This document shows positions 1 to 12,700 of a DNA stretch of 64,000 nt, piece by piece (within the stretch, counting starts at the first letter, position 1; each line of letters begins with the position of its first letter). Position numbers and translations under genes: made by a program. This DNA comes from Streptomyces sioyaensis (GTDB lineage Bacteria > Actinomycetota > Actinomycetes > Streptomycetales > Streptomycetaceae). The notes below the pieces were generated by a model. It was not told where the DNA came from and made no database searches. It was given only the letters and a program-made list of their open reading frames with translations. The DNA lies in NCBI RefSeq assembly GCF_004122735.1, contig NZ_SDIF01000027.1, positions 1 to 64,000 of the forward strand. Direction: 5' to 3'.

Positions 1-760
1 GAGCTGTACGTGGGGGGCGAGGGGGTGGCCCGCGGGTACCTCAACCGTCCGGGCCTGACCGCGGCGCGCTTCGTGGCCGACCCGTACGGACCGCCCGGCA
101 CCAGGCTCTACCGCACCGGGGACCGGGCGCGCTGGAACGCGGACGGCGCGCTGGAGTACCTCGGGCGGCTCGACCGGCAGGTCAAGATACGCGGCTTCCG
201 GGTCGAACCCGGCGAGATCGAGGCGGTGTTGGCGGGCCACGCCGACGTCGGTGAAGCGGTGGTCCTGGTGCGCGAGGACGAGCCCGGACGGCAGCGGCTG
301 GTCGCCTATGTGACGCCGGGGGAGGCCGGCCGGCCGCCGCAGCCCGCGGTGCTGCGGGCAGCGGTCGCCCGCAGCCTGCCGGCGCACATGGTGCCGTCCG
401 CCGTCGTGGTCCTGGAGGCGTTCCCGCTCACCGCACACCACAAGATCGACCGGGCGGCCCTGCCCGAGCCCGGCCCGGCCCACACCGCGCGCCACCTCGC
501 GCCCCGGACACCCGCCGAGCGGACCGTGGCCGGCATCTGGTCGGACGTCCTGGACGTGCGCCCCGTCGGCGCCGACGACGACTTCTTCGCCCTCGGCGGC
601 GACTCCGTGCTCGCCGTGCGGGTGCTGTCCCGGATCAGGGAAGAGCGGGGGGTCCGGCTGACCGTCCGGGACCTGTTCACCGCCCGGACGGTCGCCGACG
701 TGGCCGCCCTCCTCGACGGGGCCGACGGCACGGACCCCGCGACACCGATCCCGCCGGCCC
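1..760 (+). other. NRPS module 0: C-terminal A subdomain and PCP
   Basis: The window opens in the A8 region of an adenylation domain (YRTGD near base 110, then VKIRGFRVE). The A10 lysine lies in HHKIDR near base 445. The PCP follows, with the GGDS serine codon at 604-606. The specificity pocket lies upstream of the window, so the substrate cannot be predicted. No epimerase follows and the next C domain is LCL, so the residue is L or achiral. Confidence 0.9.
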
Positions 761-3700
761 CGCGCGCGCACCCGCTGCTGCTCTCCGCCGCCCAGCAACG
801 ACTGTGGTTCCTCGACGACCTCACCGCCGGCGGCACCGAGTACAACACCGGGGTCGGGGTGCGGCTGCGCGGCCGGCTGGACCAGGCCGCGCTCGGCCGC
901 GCCCTGGACCGGCTCGCCGCCCGCCACGAGTCGCTGCGCACCACCTTCACCACGGTGGACGGACGCGGTGTGCAACGGGTCGACGACACCGCCCGGCTGC
1001 CGCTGCGCACCGCCGACCTGCGCACCCTGCCGGCCGGCCGGCAGGGTGCGCAGGCCGAGCGGCTGCTGACCGAGGAGCTGGAGCGCCGCTACGACCTGGG
1101 CGAGGGGCCGCTGACCCGCGCGCTGCTGATCCGGCTCGCCGACGAGGAACACCTGCTGCTGCTGGCCCAGCACCACCTCGTCACCGACGGCTGGTCGGTC
1201 GGCATCCTGGTCCGGGAACTGGCCGCGCTGTACGCCGCCGAGGCCGATGGGACACCGGACGACCTGCTGCAACCGGCCCTCCAGTACCCGGACTTCGCCG
1301 TGTGGGAGCACGGGCGCCCGGCGCCTTCCCGGGACGCGGCCGACCTCGCGTACTGGAAGCGGCAGCTGTCCGGGACGCCGCAGCTGGACCTGCCCACGGA
1401 CCGGCCCCGGCCGCCGGTGCGCACCACGGCCGGCGCGGCACACCGCCACGAGCTGCCCGCGGACCTGGTCGCCCGGCTCGGCAGACTCGCCCGGGCCAAG
1501 GGCACGACCCCCTTCACCCTGTTCTCCGGCGCGGCCGCGGTGCTGTTCTCCCGCTACACCGGCCAGCGGGACATCGCGTTCGGCACCGTCACCAACGGAC
1601 GCCACCGCCGCGAACTGGAGGACGTGACGGGCTTCTTCGTCAACACCGTGGTCCTGCGGAGCGACGTCGACGGCACGGACACCGTCGACCGGTTCCTGGA
1701 CACGATGCGGGCCACGCTGATGGACGCCTTCAGCCACGACGGCGTGCCGTTCGACCGGGTCGTCGAGGAGCTGGCCCCGCCGCGGGACCCCAGCCGCACG
1801 CCGCTGGTGCAGGTCCTGGTCGTCCAGCAGACCGCCATGGTGCACCCCCAGGAGGCCGGCGGCGTACGGATCGACGAGCATCCGCTGCCGCGCCCGGCCG
1901 CACGGTTCGACCTGGTGCTGGAGTTCCTGCCGCGCGCCGACGGGTCCTTCGGGCTGACCGTCGAGTACAACACCGACCTGTTCGACGCCCGGACCGTGGC
2001 CCGGATGAGCCGTCATCTGCACCTCCTGCTGGAGGGCATGGCGGACGGCCCGCACCGGACCGTGGCCGAACTCCCGCTGCTCACGGACGACGAGCGGCGC
2101 ACCATGCTCGACGCCTGGAACGCGCCGCAGGAGGAGGGCCCGGAGACGCCGCTGCCCGCACTCTTCGAGGCGCAGACCGCCCGTACGCCCGACCGCACGG
2201 CCGTGGTCTGCGACGGCACGCGGCTCACCTACGACGAGGTGAACCGGCGCGCCAACCGCCTCGCCCGGCTGCTGGTCGGCCGGGGGGCGGGCCCGGAGTC
2301 CCTGGTGGCGCTGGCGCTGCCGCGCTCGGCCGACCTGGTCGTCGTCCTGTGGGCGGTGCTCAAGGCGGGCGCCGGATACCTGCCGGTGGACCCCGGCTAT
2401 CCGGCCGAGCGCATCCGGTTCATGCTCGCCGACGCCGCCCCGGCCACCGTCCTGACCACGCGGGACACGGCCGGCTGCCTGCCCGAGGGCACCGAGCCGC
2501 TGGTGCTGGACGACCCTGCGACCCTGGCCGCGCTGGCCGGGTACCCGGAGGACGACCTCACCGACGCCGACCGTGCCCGGCCGCTGGACCCCCGCCACCC
2601 CGCCTACGTCATCTACACCTCCGGCTCGACGGGACGGCCCAAGGGGGTGGTGGTCTCCCACCGCAGCGTGGCCGACCTGGCCCGCTGGGCGGGGGAGACG
2701 TTCGGGCCGCGGCGGCTGGCCCATGTCGTGGCCGCCACCTCGCTCAACTTCGACGTGTCCGTCTTCGAGCTGCTGTGCCCCCTGCTGTCCGGCGGCAGCA
2801 TCGAGGTGGTGGCCGACCTGCCGGCCCTCGCCGACCGGGCGGGCGAAGCCGGTTGGCAGGCCGGTCTGATCAGCGGGGTGCCGTCGGTGGTCTCCCGGAT
2901 GCTCACCCGGGACGCCGCTACCGTCCAGGCCGACACGGTGGTGCTGGCGGGCGAGGCCCTGCCCGCGCAGACCGTGCGCGACATCCGCCGGACCATGCCG
3001 TCCGCCCAGGTCGCCAACATCTACGGGCCGACCGAGGCCACCGTGTACGCCACCGCGTGGTTCGGCGGCGACGACACCCCCGAGCAGGCCCCGCCGATCG
3101 GCCGGCCCGTCGCACGGACCCGCGCCTACGTCCTGGACGGCATGCTGCGGCCCCAACCGCCGGGCGTGACGGGGGAGTTGTACCTCGGCGGCGGGGGCCT
3201 GGCCCGCGGGTACCTCAGGCGGTCCGGTCTGACCGCCACCCGGTTCGTGGCCGACCCCTTCGCCGGACCGGGCAGCCGGATGTACCGCACCGGCGACCTG
3301 GTGCGGTGGACCGCCGAGGGTGAGCTGGAGTACGTCGGCCGAGCCGACCAGCAGGTCAAGGTGCGGGGCTTCCGCATCGAGCTGGGAGAGGTCGAGGCGG
3401 CGCTGCTGCGCTGTGCGGGGGTGGCCCAGGCGGCCGCCGCCACCCGGGAGAGCGACGGCCACAAGCGCCTGATCGGCTATGTCGTGCCGGCTCCCGGGGC
3501 GGAGCTCGACCCGGAGGCGCTGCGCCGCGAGCTCGGCCGCGGCGTGCCCGACTACATGGTGCCCGCCTCGGTCGTCGTCCTGCCGGCGCTGCCGCTCAAC
3601 CCCAACGGCAAACTCGACCGGGACCGGCTGCCCGCCCCCGACCGGACGGCCGCGGGGACGGCGGAGTACGTGGCGCCGCGCACCGCCACCGAACGGGCGC

Positions 3701-6700
3701 TGGCCGCCGTGTGGGCCGACGTCCTGCGGGTGGAACGGGTCGGCGTGGAGGACAACTTCTTCACGCTGGGCGGCGACTCGATCCTCAGCATCCAGGTGGT
3801 CGCCCAGGCACGGCAGGCGGGCCTGGCCGTCACCTCGCGCGACGTCTACCGGCACCAGACGGTCGGCGCCCTCGCCCAGTGCGTGGACGCCGCCGAGCGG
3901 TCGGCCGCCGGCCCGGCGCCCGAGGCGGCGGCCACCGGCACCGCGCCCCTGACGCCCATTCAGCACTGGCTGTTCGAGAGCGACGCCGACCGGGCCGGCC
4001 ACTTCGGCCAGACCCTGTCCGTCGAGCTGTCCGACGACCTGGACACCGCGGCGCTGGACGCCGCCCTGACCGAGGTGGTCGCCCACCACGACGCGCTGCG
4101 CTCACGCTTCACGCGCGACGGCGACGGCGACCGGCTCCAGCACATCGACGGTGACGCGCCCGCGGCCGTGCTGCACCACCACTCGGGCCCCGACGACGAC
4201 GCGCCGCACCTCGGCCCGTTCGACCTGCGCCGTGGCCCCCTGCTGCGCGCCGTACTCCACGACCGGGGTGCCGGGCTGCCCCGCGTGCTGCATCTGACCG
4301 TCCACCACCTGGTGGTCGACGGCGTCTCCTGGCGCATCCTGCTGGAGGACCTGGACCGGGCCTACCGCGCACGGCAGCGCGGCGAGCAGGCGGCCGCCTC
4401 TCTGCCGGCGAAGTCCACCCCGCTGCGCCACTGGGCACGCCGGCTCACCGAACACGCCGGCGACGGCGGCTTCCAGGACGAGACGGCGTACTGGACCGCA
4501 CTGGCCCGCTCCTGCGACCCGGAGCTGCCGACCGACCTCGACGGCGCCAACACCTATGCGTCGGCCCGCTCGGTGACCGTGCGCCTCACCCCGCAGGACA
4601 CCTCCGTCCTGCTGCACACCCTGCCCGGCGCCTACCGCACCCAGGTCAACGACGTGCTGCTGAGCGCGCTGGGCCGGGCGCTGCACGACTGGACCGGCCG
4701 GGACCGGGTCCCGGTGGACCTGGAAGGCCACGGCCGGGAGGAGCTCTTCGGTGACCTGGACCTGAGCCGCACGGTCGGCTGGTTCACCACCCGCTACCCG
4801 GTCGCCCTCACCGTGGCACCGGACGCGGACTGGGGCACCGTGCTGAAGTCGGTCAAGGAGCAGCTGCGCGCCGTGCCCGGGCGCGGTCTGGGCTACGGCG
4901 TCCAGCGCCATCTGCTCCGGCCGGAGGGCCTGCCCACCACGCCGACCGCCGGCATCAGCTTCAACTACCTCGGCCAGTTCGGCCTGCCCGGCGGCGACGG
5001 CTGTCTCTACCGCGGCCCGCACCGCGCGCTGTCGCTGGATGCCGACCCGGCCGCGGCGCGGCCGCACGCGCTGGAGGTCGTCGGCCGGCTCGACGGCGAC
5101 GCCCTGGAATTCACCTGGTTCTACTCGGCCAACCTCCACCACGAGGAGACCGTCACCGCGCTGGCCGGGGCCTTCGCCCGGGCGCTGGGCGAGATCGCCC
5201 GGCACGGCGCCCGGCCCGGCGCGGGCGGGCGCACCCCGTCCGACTTCCCGCTGGCCGCGCTCGACCAGGCGGCCGTGGACCGGCTGGTGGGCGCGGACGC
5301 CGCCGCCGTCGAGGACATCCACCCGCTCACCCCCACCCAGGCCGGCATGCTCTTCCACCGGCTGTCCCAGGACGACCAGAGCGTCTACTTCCAGCAGCTC
5401 ACCTTCGTGCTGGACGGTGTGCCCGACTCCGGGGCCCTCGCCGCGGCCTGGCAGCGGGTGAGCGACCGCACGCCGGTGCTGCGGGGCCGGGTGGTGTGGC
5501 AGGACGTACCCGATCCGCTGCTCGTGGTCGAGCGCGACGCCGCGGTGCCGGTGACCCGGCTCGACTGGCGCGCTCTGTCGGCCGAGGAGCGCCGGGCGCG
5601 GTTGCGGGAGCTGCTCGACGACGACCGGCGGCGCGGCATCGACCTCGAATGTGCCCCGCTCCAGCGGCTGATCCTCGCCCGGCTGTCGGACACCGAGGTA
5701 CAGGTGGTGTGGTCCTTCCACCATCTGGTGCTCGACGGCTGGAGCCTGTTCCAGGTGCTGTCCGACGTCTTCCGGTGCCATGCGCTGCTGTCCGGCGGGG
5801 CGAGCGCGCCGGCGGAGAGCGGCCTGCCGGTCCGCCGGCCCTTCCGCGACTACGTGGCCTGGCTGCGCGACCGCGACTGGGCACAGGCCGAACGGCACTG
5901 GCGGGCCCGCCTCGACGGCCTGGCCGAGCCCACCGCACTGCCCTACGACCGCGAGCCCCGGGAGAGCCATCGCGCCGAGTCCACCGAAGCGGTGCGCCGC
6001 ACCCTGACCGCCGACACCACCCGCGCCCTGGACGAGCTGGCGAAGCGCACCGGGGTGACCGTGAACACCCTGGTGCAGAGTGCGTGGGCGCTGCTGCTGG
6101 CCCGCCAGACCGGCCGCCGCGAGGTCGTCTTCGGCACCACCGTCTCCGGACGGCCGCCCGAGCTGCCCGGCGTCGAGGCGATGAACGGGCTGTTCATCGC
6201 CACCGTGCCGACCCGGCTGACCGTCCCCGCCGACGGCACCCTGCGGGACTGGCTGCGCCGGGTGCAGGAGATCCAGACCGACGACCGGCGCTTCGACTTC
6301 GTCCCGCTCACCCGGCTGACGGCCTTCAGCGACCTGCCCGAGCGGGTCGCGCTGTTCGACAGCATCGTGGTCTTCGAGAACTACCCGGTCGGTGACGACC
6401 TCGCCGCCGCGCACGGCCTCCGGCTGAGCGGCCTCGACGGCATCGAGACCACCAACTACCCCCTGAGCCTGGTCGCCTACCCGGGCGCGGAACTGGCGCT
6501 GCGGCTCGGCTACGACCCGCAGCTGTTCGACGCCGCGACCGTCGAGCGGATGGGGGAGTACCTCACGGTGCTGCTGGCGGGCATGGCCGCCGACGCCGGG
6601 GGCCCGCCCGCGCGGCTGCCGGTGCTGGATGCCGCACATCGCCGCCAGGTCGTCGAGGAGTGGAACGACACCGCCACCGCACTGCCCGAGGGCACGGTGG

Positions 6701-9700
6701 CCGAGCTGTTCGCCGCCCAGGCCCGGCGCACGCCCGACGCCATCGCCCTGGACGCCGGGGAACTGAGATTGACGTACCGTCAACTCGATCTGAGAGCCGA
6801 GCAATTGGCCCATCGGCTGACCGGGCTCGGGGTCGGGCCGGAGCGTCCGGTCGGGGCCCTCATGGACCGCTCGGCCGCGCTGGTCGTCGCCCAGCTGGCG
6901 CTCGCCAAGGCGGGCGGCGTGTACGTCCCGCTGGACGGCCGCGCCCCGCGGGAGCGGCTGCGGCAGGTGCTGGCGGAGAGCGCGGCGGAGCTCGTCCTCA
7001 CCGATGCCTCCTGGGAGGAGACCGCCCGGGAGGCGGCACCCGGCGGGCGCACCCTGCCGCTCACCGGTGACGGCGCGGCCGCGGTGCCGCCCGGGGCCGC
7101 GGACACCCCCGCCCCGGCCGGCGCTGCGCTGCCCGCCGTCCACCCCGACAACGTGCTGTACTTGATGTTCACCTCCGGCTCCACCGGGCGTCCCAAGGGC
7201 GTCGCGGTGCGCCACCGGGACGTCGTCGCGCTCGCCTTCGACCGCGCCTTCGCCGCACACGACCGGGTCCTGGTGCACTCCCCGCAGGCCTTCGACGCCG
7301 CCACCTACGAACTGTGGGTACCGCTGCTGCGCGGCGGTACCGCGGTGCTGGCCCCGCCGGCGGACGTCGACGCCGCCACGGTGCGCCGGGCGATCACCGA
7401 ACAGGGCGTCAGCTGCCTGTGGCTGACCGCCGGACTGTTCCGCCTGCTGGCCCAGGAGGACCCCGGGTGCCTGCGCGGTGCCCGGGAAGTGTGGACCGGC
7501 GGCGAGGCCGTACCGGGTGCCGCGGTCCGCCGTCTGCTCGACGCCTGCCCGGACCTCATCGTGGTCGACGGGTACGGCCCCACCGAGACGACCACCTTCG
7601 CGACCCGGCGGGTATTCCGCGCCGGCGACCCGCTGCCCGCCGCCCTGCCCATCGGGCGTCCCCTGGACAACACCCGGGTCTACGTACTGGACGACGCGCT
7701 CCAGCCGCAGCCGCCGGGCATCCCGGGAGAGCTCTACCTCGCCGGGGCCGGACTGGCCCGCGGCTACGGCGGCCGCCCCGGCGCGACCGCCGAACGCTAC
7801 CTCGCCGACCCGTTCGGCCCGGCCGGCACCCGGATGTACCGCACCGGCGACATCGTGCGCTGGAGCGCGGACGGGGAACTCCACTTCGTGGGGCGCGCCG
7901 ACGACCAGATCAAGATCCGGGGCTTCCGCGTCGAACCGGCCGAGATCGAGGCCGCGCTCACCCGCCACGGCACCGTCGCCGAAGCGGTGGTGACCGTCTT
8001 CGCCGACGGCGGCCGCAAGCGCCTGGTCGCCCACCTCGTGGCCGCCCCGGGAGCGACCGTGCCGCCGGCGGCCGAGCTGCGCGCCTTCCTGGCCGAGGTG
8101 CTGCCCGACTACATGCTCCCGGCCGCGTTCGTCACCCTGGAGGCGCTGCCGCTGACCGGCAACGGAAAGGTCGACCGGCGACGGCTGCCCGCCCCCGACC
8201 GGTCGGCCGCCACCGCGGGTGAGCACCGAGCCCCGGGCACCGAGGCCGAGCGGATCCTCGCGGAGATCTGGTGTGCCCTGCTGGGCATCGACCGGGTGGG
8301 CGTGGACGACAACTTCTTCATGCTGGGCGGCGATTCGATCCTCAGCATCCAGGTCGTCTCGCGCGCCCGCCGGGCGGGCCTGTCCCTCACTCCCAGGGAC
8401 CTGTTCCGCCACCCCACCATCGCCGCGCTGGCCGCCGCCACCGGCGCCACCGCACAGGTCACCGGCACCGGCCCGGTGACCGGGGACGTCGCCCTCACCC
8501 CGATCCAGCACTGGTTCCTCGACGCCCGGCCCGAGCGCCCCGGCTACTTCAACCAGTCCGTCGTCATCGAGCTGGCCGAGGACCCCGACCCGCGGGCCCT
8601 GGAGGCGGCCCTGCGCGCCCTGTGGTCCCACCACGACGCCCTGCGCGCCCGCTTCACCGAGCGGGCCGACGGGACCTGGCACCAGCACTGCCCGGCCCCG
8701 GACGCGACGGACCCGCGGCTGCTGCGGGCGCACGACCTGACCGGGCTGACCGGCAAGGAGTGCGACGCCGCGTTGGACGCCGCCGTCGCCGAGGCGCACG
8801 CCGGCTTCCGGCTGGAGTCCGGCCCGCTGCTCGCCGCCCGGCTCTTCACCGGCGCCCAGGACCGGCCGCCACGGCTGTTCCTGACGGTGCATCACCTGGT
8901 CGTCGACGGCGTCTCCTGGCGGGTGCTGCTGGAGGACCTGGAGAGCGCCTACCGGCAGGCACGCGCCGGGGAGCGGGTGCGCCCGCCCGCCCGGACCACC
9001 TCCGTCCAGGAATGGGCCCGGCGGCTGCGCGCCCACACCGAGGCCGGCGGCTTCGACGGGGAGCTCGCCCACTGGCGCGAGACGGCCGCGCGCTGCGATG
9101 CCGCGCTGCCCGTCGACTCCGCCGGGACCAACACGATCGCCGACCTCCGCTCGGTCACCGTCCGCCTGGACCGGCGACGCACCGACGACCTCCTGCAGAA
9201 GGTGCCCGGCGTCTACCGCACGCAGATCAACGACGTACTGCTCACGGCGCTCGGCCGGGTGCTGGCCGACTGGACCGGGCAGCGCACCGTCGCCGTCGGC
9301 CTGGAGGGACACGGCCGCGAGGACCACCTCTTCGACGACGTCGACCTGTCCCGCACGGTCGGCTGGTTCACCACGCTGTTCCCCGTCGCCCTCGACGTGC
9401 CGGCCGGCGACTGGGCCACGGCGCTCACCTCCGTCAAGGAGCAGCTGCGCGCGGTGCCCGGCCGGGGGCTCGGACACGGGGCACTGCGCCACCTCGCCGG
9501 AGCCCCGGAGCTGGCCGGCGCACCACAGCCCCGGATCAGCTTCAACTACCTGGGCCGCTTCGACTGGTCCGCCGAGGGCGGCGGCCTGATCCGTGGCGTG
9601 CGCGGCGGACTGGACGGCGCCGCGGCGCCCGAGTCGGTCCGCCCGCACCTGCTGGACGTGGTGGGCCGGGTCGAGGACCGCCGGCTGGAACTCACCTGGT

Positions 9701-12700
9701 ACTACAGCGGCGGGGTGCACCGCGAGGAGACGGTCACCGCGCTGGCCACGGGCATGCGCACGGCGCTGGAGGACATCGTCGCCCACTGCGCCGGCCCGGA
9801 CGCCGGCGGCCGCACCCCCTCCGACTTCCCGCTGGCCCGCCTCGACCAGGCGGCCGTGGACCGGATCGCGCCGGACGGGCACGCGGTCGAGGACATCTAC
9901 CCGCTGACCCCGATGCAGGCCGGCATGCTGTTCCACGGCCTGATGGATCCGTCGTCCGGCGCCTACTTCAACCAGGTCCAGCTGGTGCTCTCCGGCGTCA
10001 CCGACCCCGCCGCCCTCGCCGAGGCCTGGCAGCAGGCGTCCGACGCCAACCCGATGCTCCGCACCCGACTGGTGTGGGAGGAGACCGCCGAGCCGCTGCA
10101 GATCGTCCGGACCCGCGCCACCGTTCCGATCACCCACCACGACTGGTCGGGATGGGAGCCCGAGCGGTGCGAGCGCGCCCTGGAGGCCCTGCTCGCCGAG
10201 GACCGGGCGGCCGGTCTCGACCTGACCTGTGCCCCGCTGATGCGGCTCGCCCTGATCAGACTCTCCGCCGACCGGGTCCGGCTCGTCTGGACCTTCCACC
10301 ACGTCCTGCTCGACGGCTGGAGCGCGGCGCAGGTCTTCGACGAGATCTGCGAGCGGTACGCGGCGCTCACCGCGGGCCGCCGCCCCGAGGTCCCCTCGCG
10401 TGCCCCGTTCGGCAGCTATCTGCGCTGGCTGGCGGAGCAGGACAGCACGCAGGCCGAGCGGCACTGGCGCACCGCCCTGGCCGGATTCACCTCCCCGACC
10501 GAACTGCCGCGGGACCGGCGGCCCCTGGAGGCCCACCGCACCGCCTCGTCGGGCTCGGTCGGCGTCACGCTCGGCGCCGAGGAGTCCGCCCGGCTGCGGG
10601 AGACGGCGCAGCGGGCCGGTCTGACCATGAACACCGTCCTCCAGGGCGCCTGGGGCCTGCTGCTCTCGCGCTACGGCCACAGCGACGACGTGGTCTTCGG
10701 CACCACCGTCTCGGGCCGGCCCGCCGCACTGCCGGGCGTCGAGTCCATGGTCGGCGTGTTCATCAACACCCTGCCCACCCGGGTGCGGGTCGACGGGCAG
10801 CGTGCGCTGCTGGACTGGCTGCGCGAACTCCAGACGTCCCAGTCGGAGTCCCGCCGGTTCGACTTCGTCTCCCTGGCCCAGCTCCAGAGCTGGAGTGAAC
10901 TCCCGGGTGGGACGGGCCTGTTCGACAGCATCGTGGTCTTCGAGAACTACCCCTTCGACAGCGCGGCCCTCGCCCGGCACGGCCTGGGCATCCAGCACGA
11001 ACGCGACCTGGAGCCGACCAACTACGCGCTCAGCGTGGTCGTCGCCCCCGGCGAGCGCCTCACCATCACCCTGGACTACGACCCGGCGGCCTTCGACGCC
11101 GCCACCGTCGAGCGGCTGGGGGAGTGCCTGCGCGTCCTGCTGACGGAGATGGCGGCGGACCCGGACCGCCGGCTGGCCGATCTGCCCCTGTTCACCGGGG
11201 CGGAACGCGGGCGCCTCCTGGAACAGTTCGGTGGACCGGCCGTCCGCCGGCCGCGGCGGGTGCTGCCCGCGGTCTTCGAGGAGCAGGCGGCCCGCACCCC
11301 CGGCGCCCCGGCCGTCGTGGCCGGCGCCGACCGGCTGACCTACCGGGAGCTGAACGAGCGCGCCAACCGGCTGGCCCGGCTGCTGATCGCCGCCGGCGCC
11401 GGCCCGGAGCGGTTCGTGGCGCTCGCGCTGCCGCGCACCGCCGACCTGATGGTGGCGCTGCTGGCAGTGCTCAAGAGCGGCGCCGCCTACCTGCCGATCG
11501 ACCCCACGTACCCCGCCGAGCGGATCGCCTTCCTCTTCGCCGACGTCGGGCCGGACATCGTGCTCACCACCACCGACCTGGCCGGCCGGCTGCCCGAGGG
11601 GCCCGCCACCCGGTTCGTGCTGGACGACGCCGGGACCGCGCGGCGGCTCGCGGAGCGGTCCGCGGCCGACCTCGGCGACGCCGAGCGGGCCGGCGCGCTG
11701 CTGCCCGCCCACCCCGCGTACGTCATCCACACCTCGGGGTCGACCGGCCTGCCCAAGGGCGTGGTGGTCACCCACGATTCGGTGGTGGCACTGGCCGACT
11801 GGGCGGCCGCCGAGTTCGGTGACCGCGGCCTGTCCCACGTCGTGGCGTCCACCTCGCTCAACTTCGACGTCTCGGTCTTCGAGATGATCTGCCCGCTGCT
11901 GTCCGGCGGTTGCGTGGAGCTGGTCGGTGACCTGCTCGCGCTGGCCGAACGCCGCGGCCCCTGGACCGCGGGCCTGCTCAGCGCCGTCCCCTCCGCCCTG
12001 GGCCGGCTCCTCGCCGAGGACACCGTCCAGGTCACCGCCGACACCGTGGTGCTGGCCGGTGAGGGGCTCGCCGCCCGCACCGTGGCGGAGGTCCGCGCCG
12101 CCGTCCCCGGCTGCCGGGTCGTGAACATCTACGGCCCCACCGAGGCCACCGTGTACGCCACCGCCTGGCACTGCGACCCCGACGACCCCGACCGCACCCC
12201 GCCGATCGGCAGCCCCGTCACCGGCGCCCGCGCCTACGTCCTCGATCCGCGGCTGAAGCCGGTGCCCGTCGGAGTGCCCGGCGAGCTCTACCTCGCCGGT
12301 ACGGGCGTGGCGCGCGGGTACTTCGCCCGGCCCGGACTGACCGCCCGGCGCTTCCTCGCCGACCCGTTCGGCCCCGAGGGAGAGCGGATGTACCGCACCG
12401 GCGACCTCGTGCGCTGGGACGCCGAGGGCCGGCTGGAGTACCTCGGCCGCACCGACGACCAGGTCAAGGTGCGTGGCTTCCGGATCGAACTGGGTGAGGT
12501 GGAGGCCGCGCTGGCCCGCCACCCGGAGGTGGCCGAGGCCGCCGCCCGGGTGGTCGAGACCGACGGCCACAAGCGTCTGGTGGGCTATGCGGTCGGGCGG
12601 GGCGCGGCGAGCCCCGACCCCGCCGCGCTGCGTGCCTTCCTCGCGCAGAGCCTGCCCGACCATCTGGTGCCCGCGGTCGTCGTCCCGCTGGCGCGGCTGC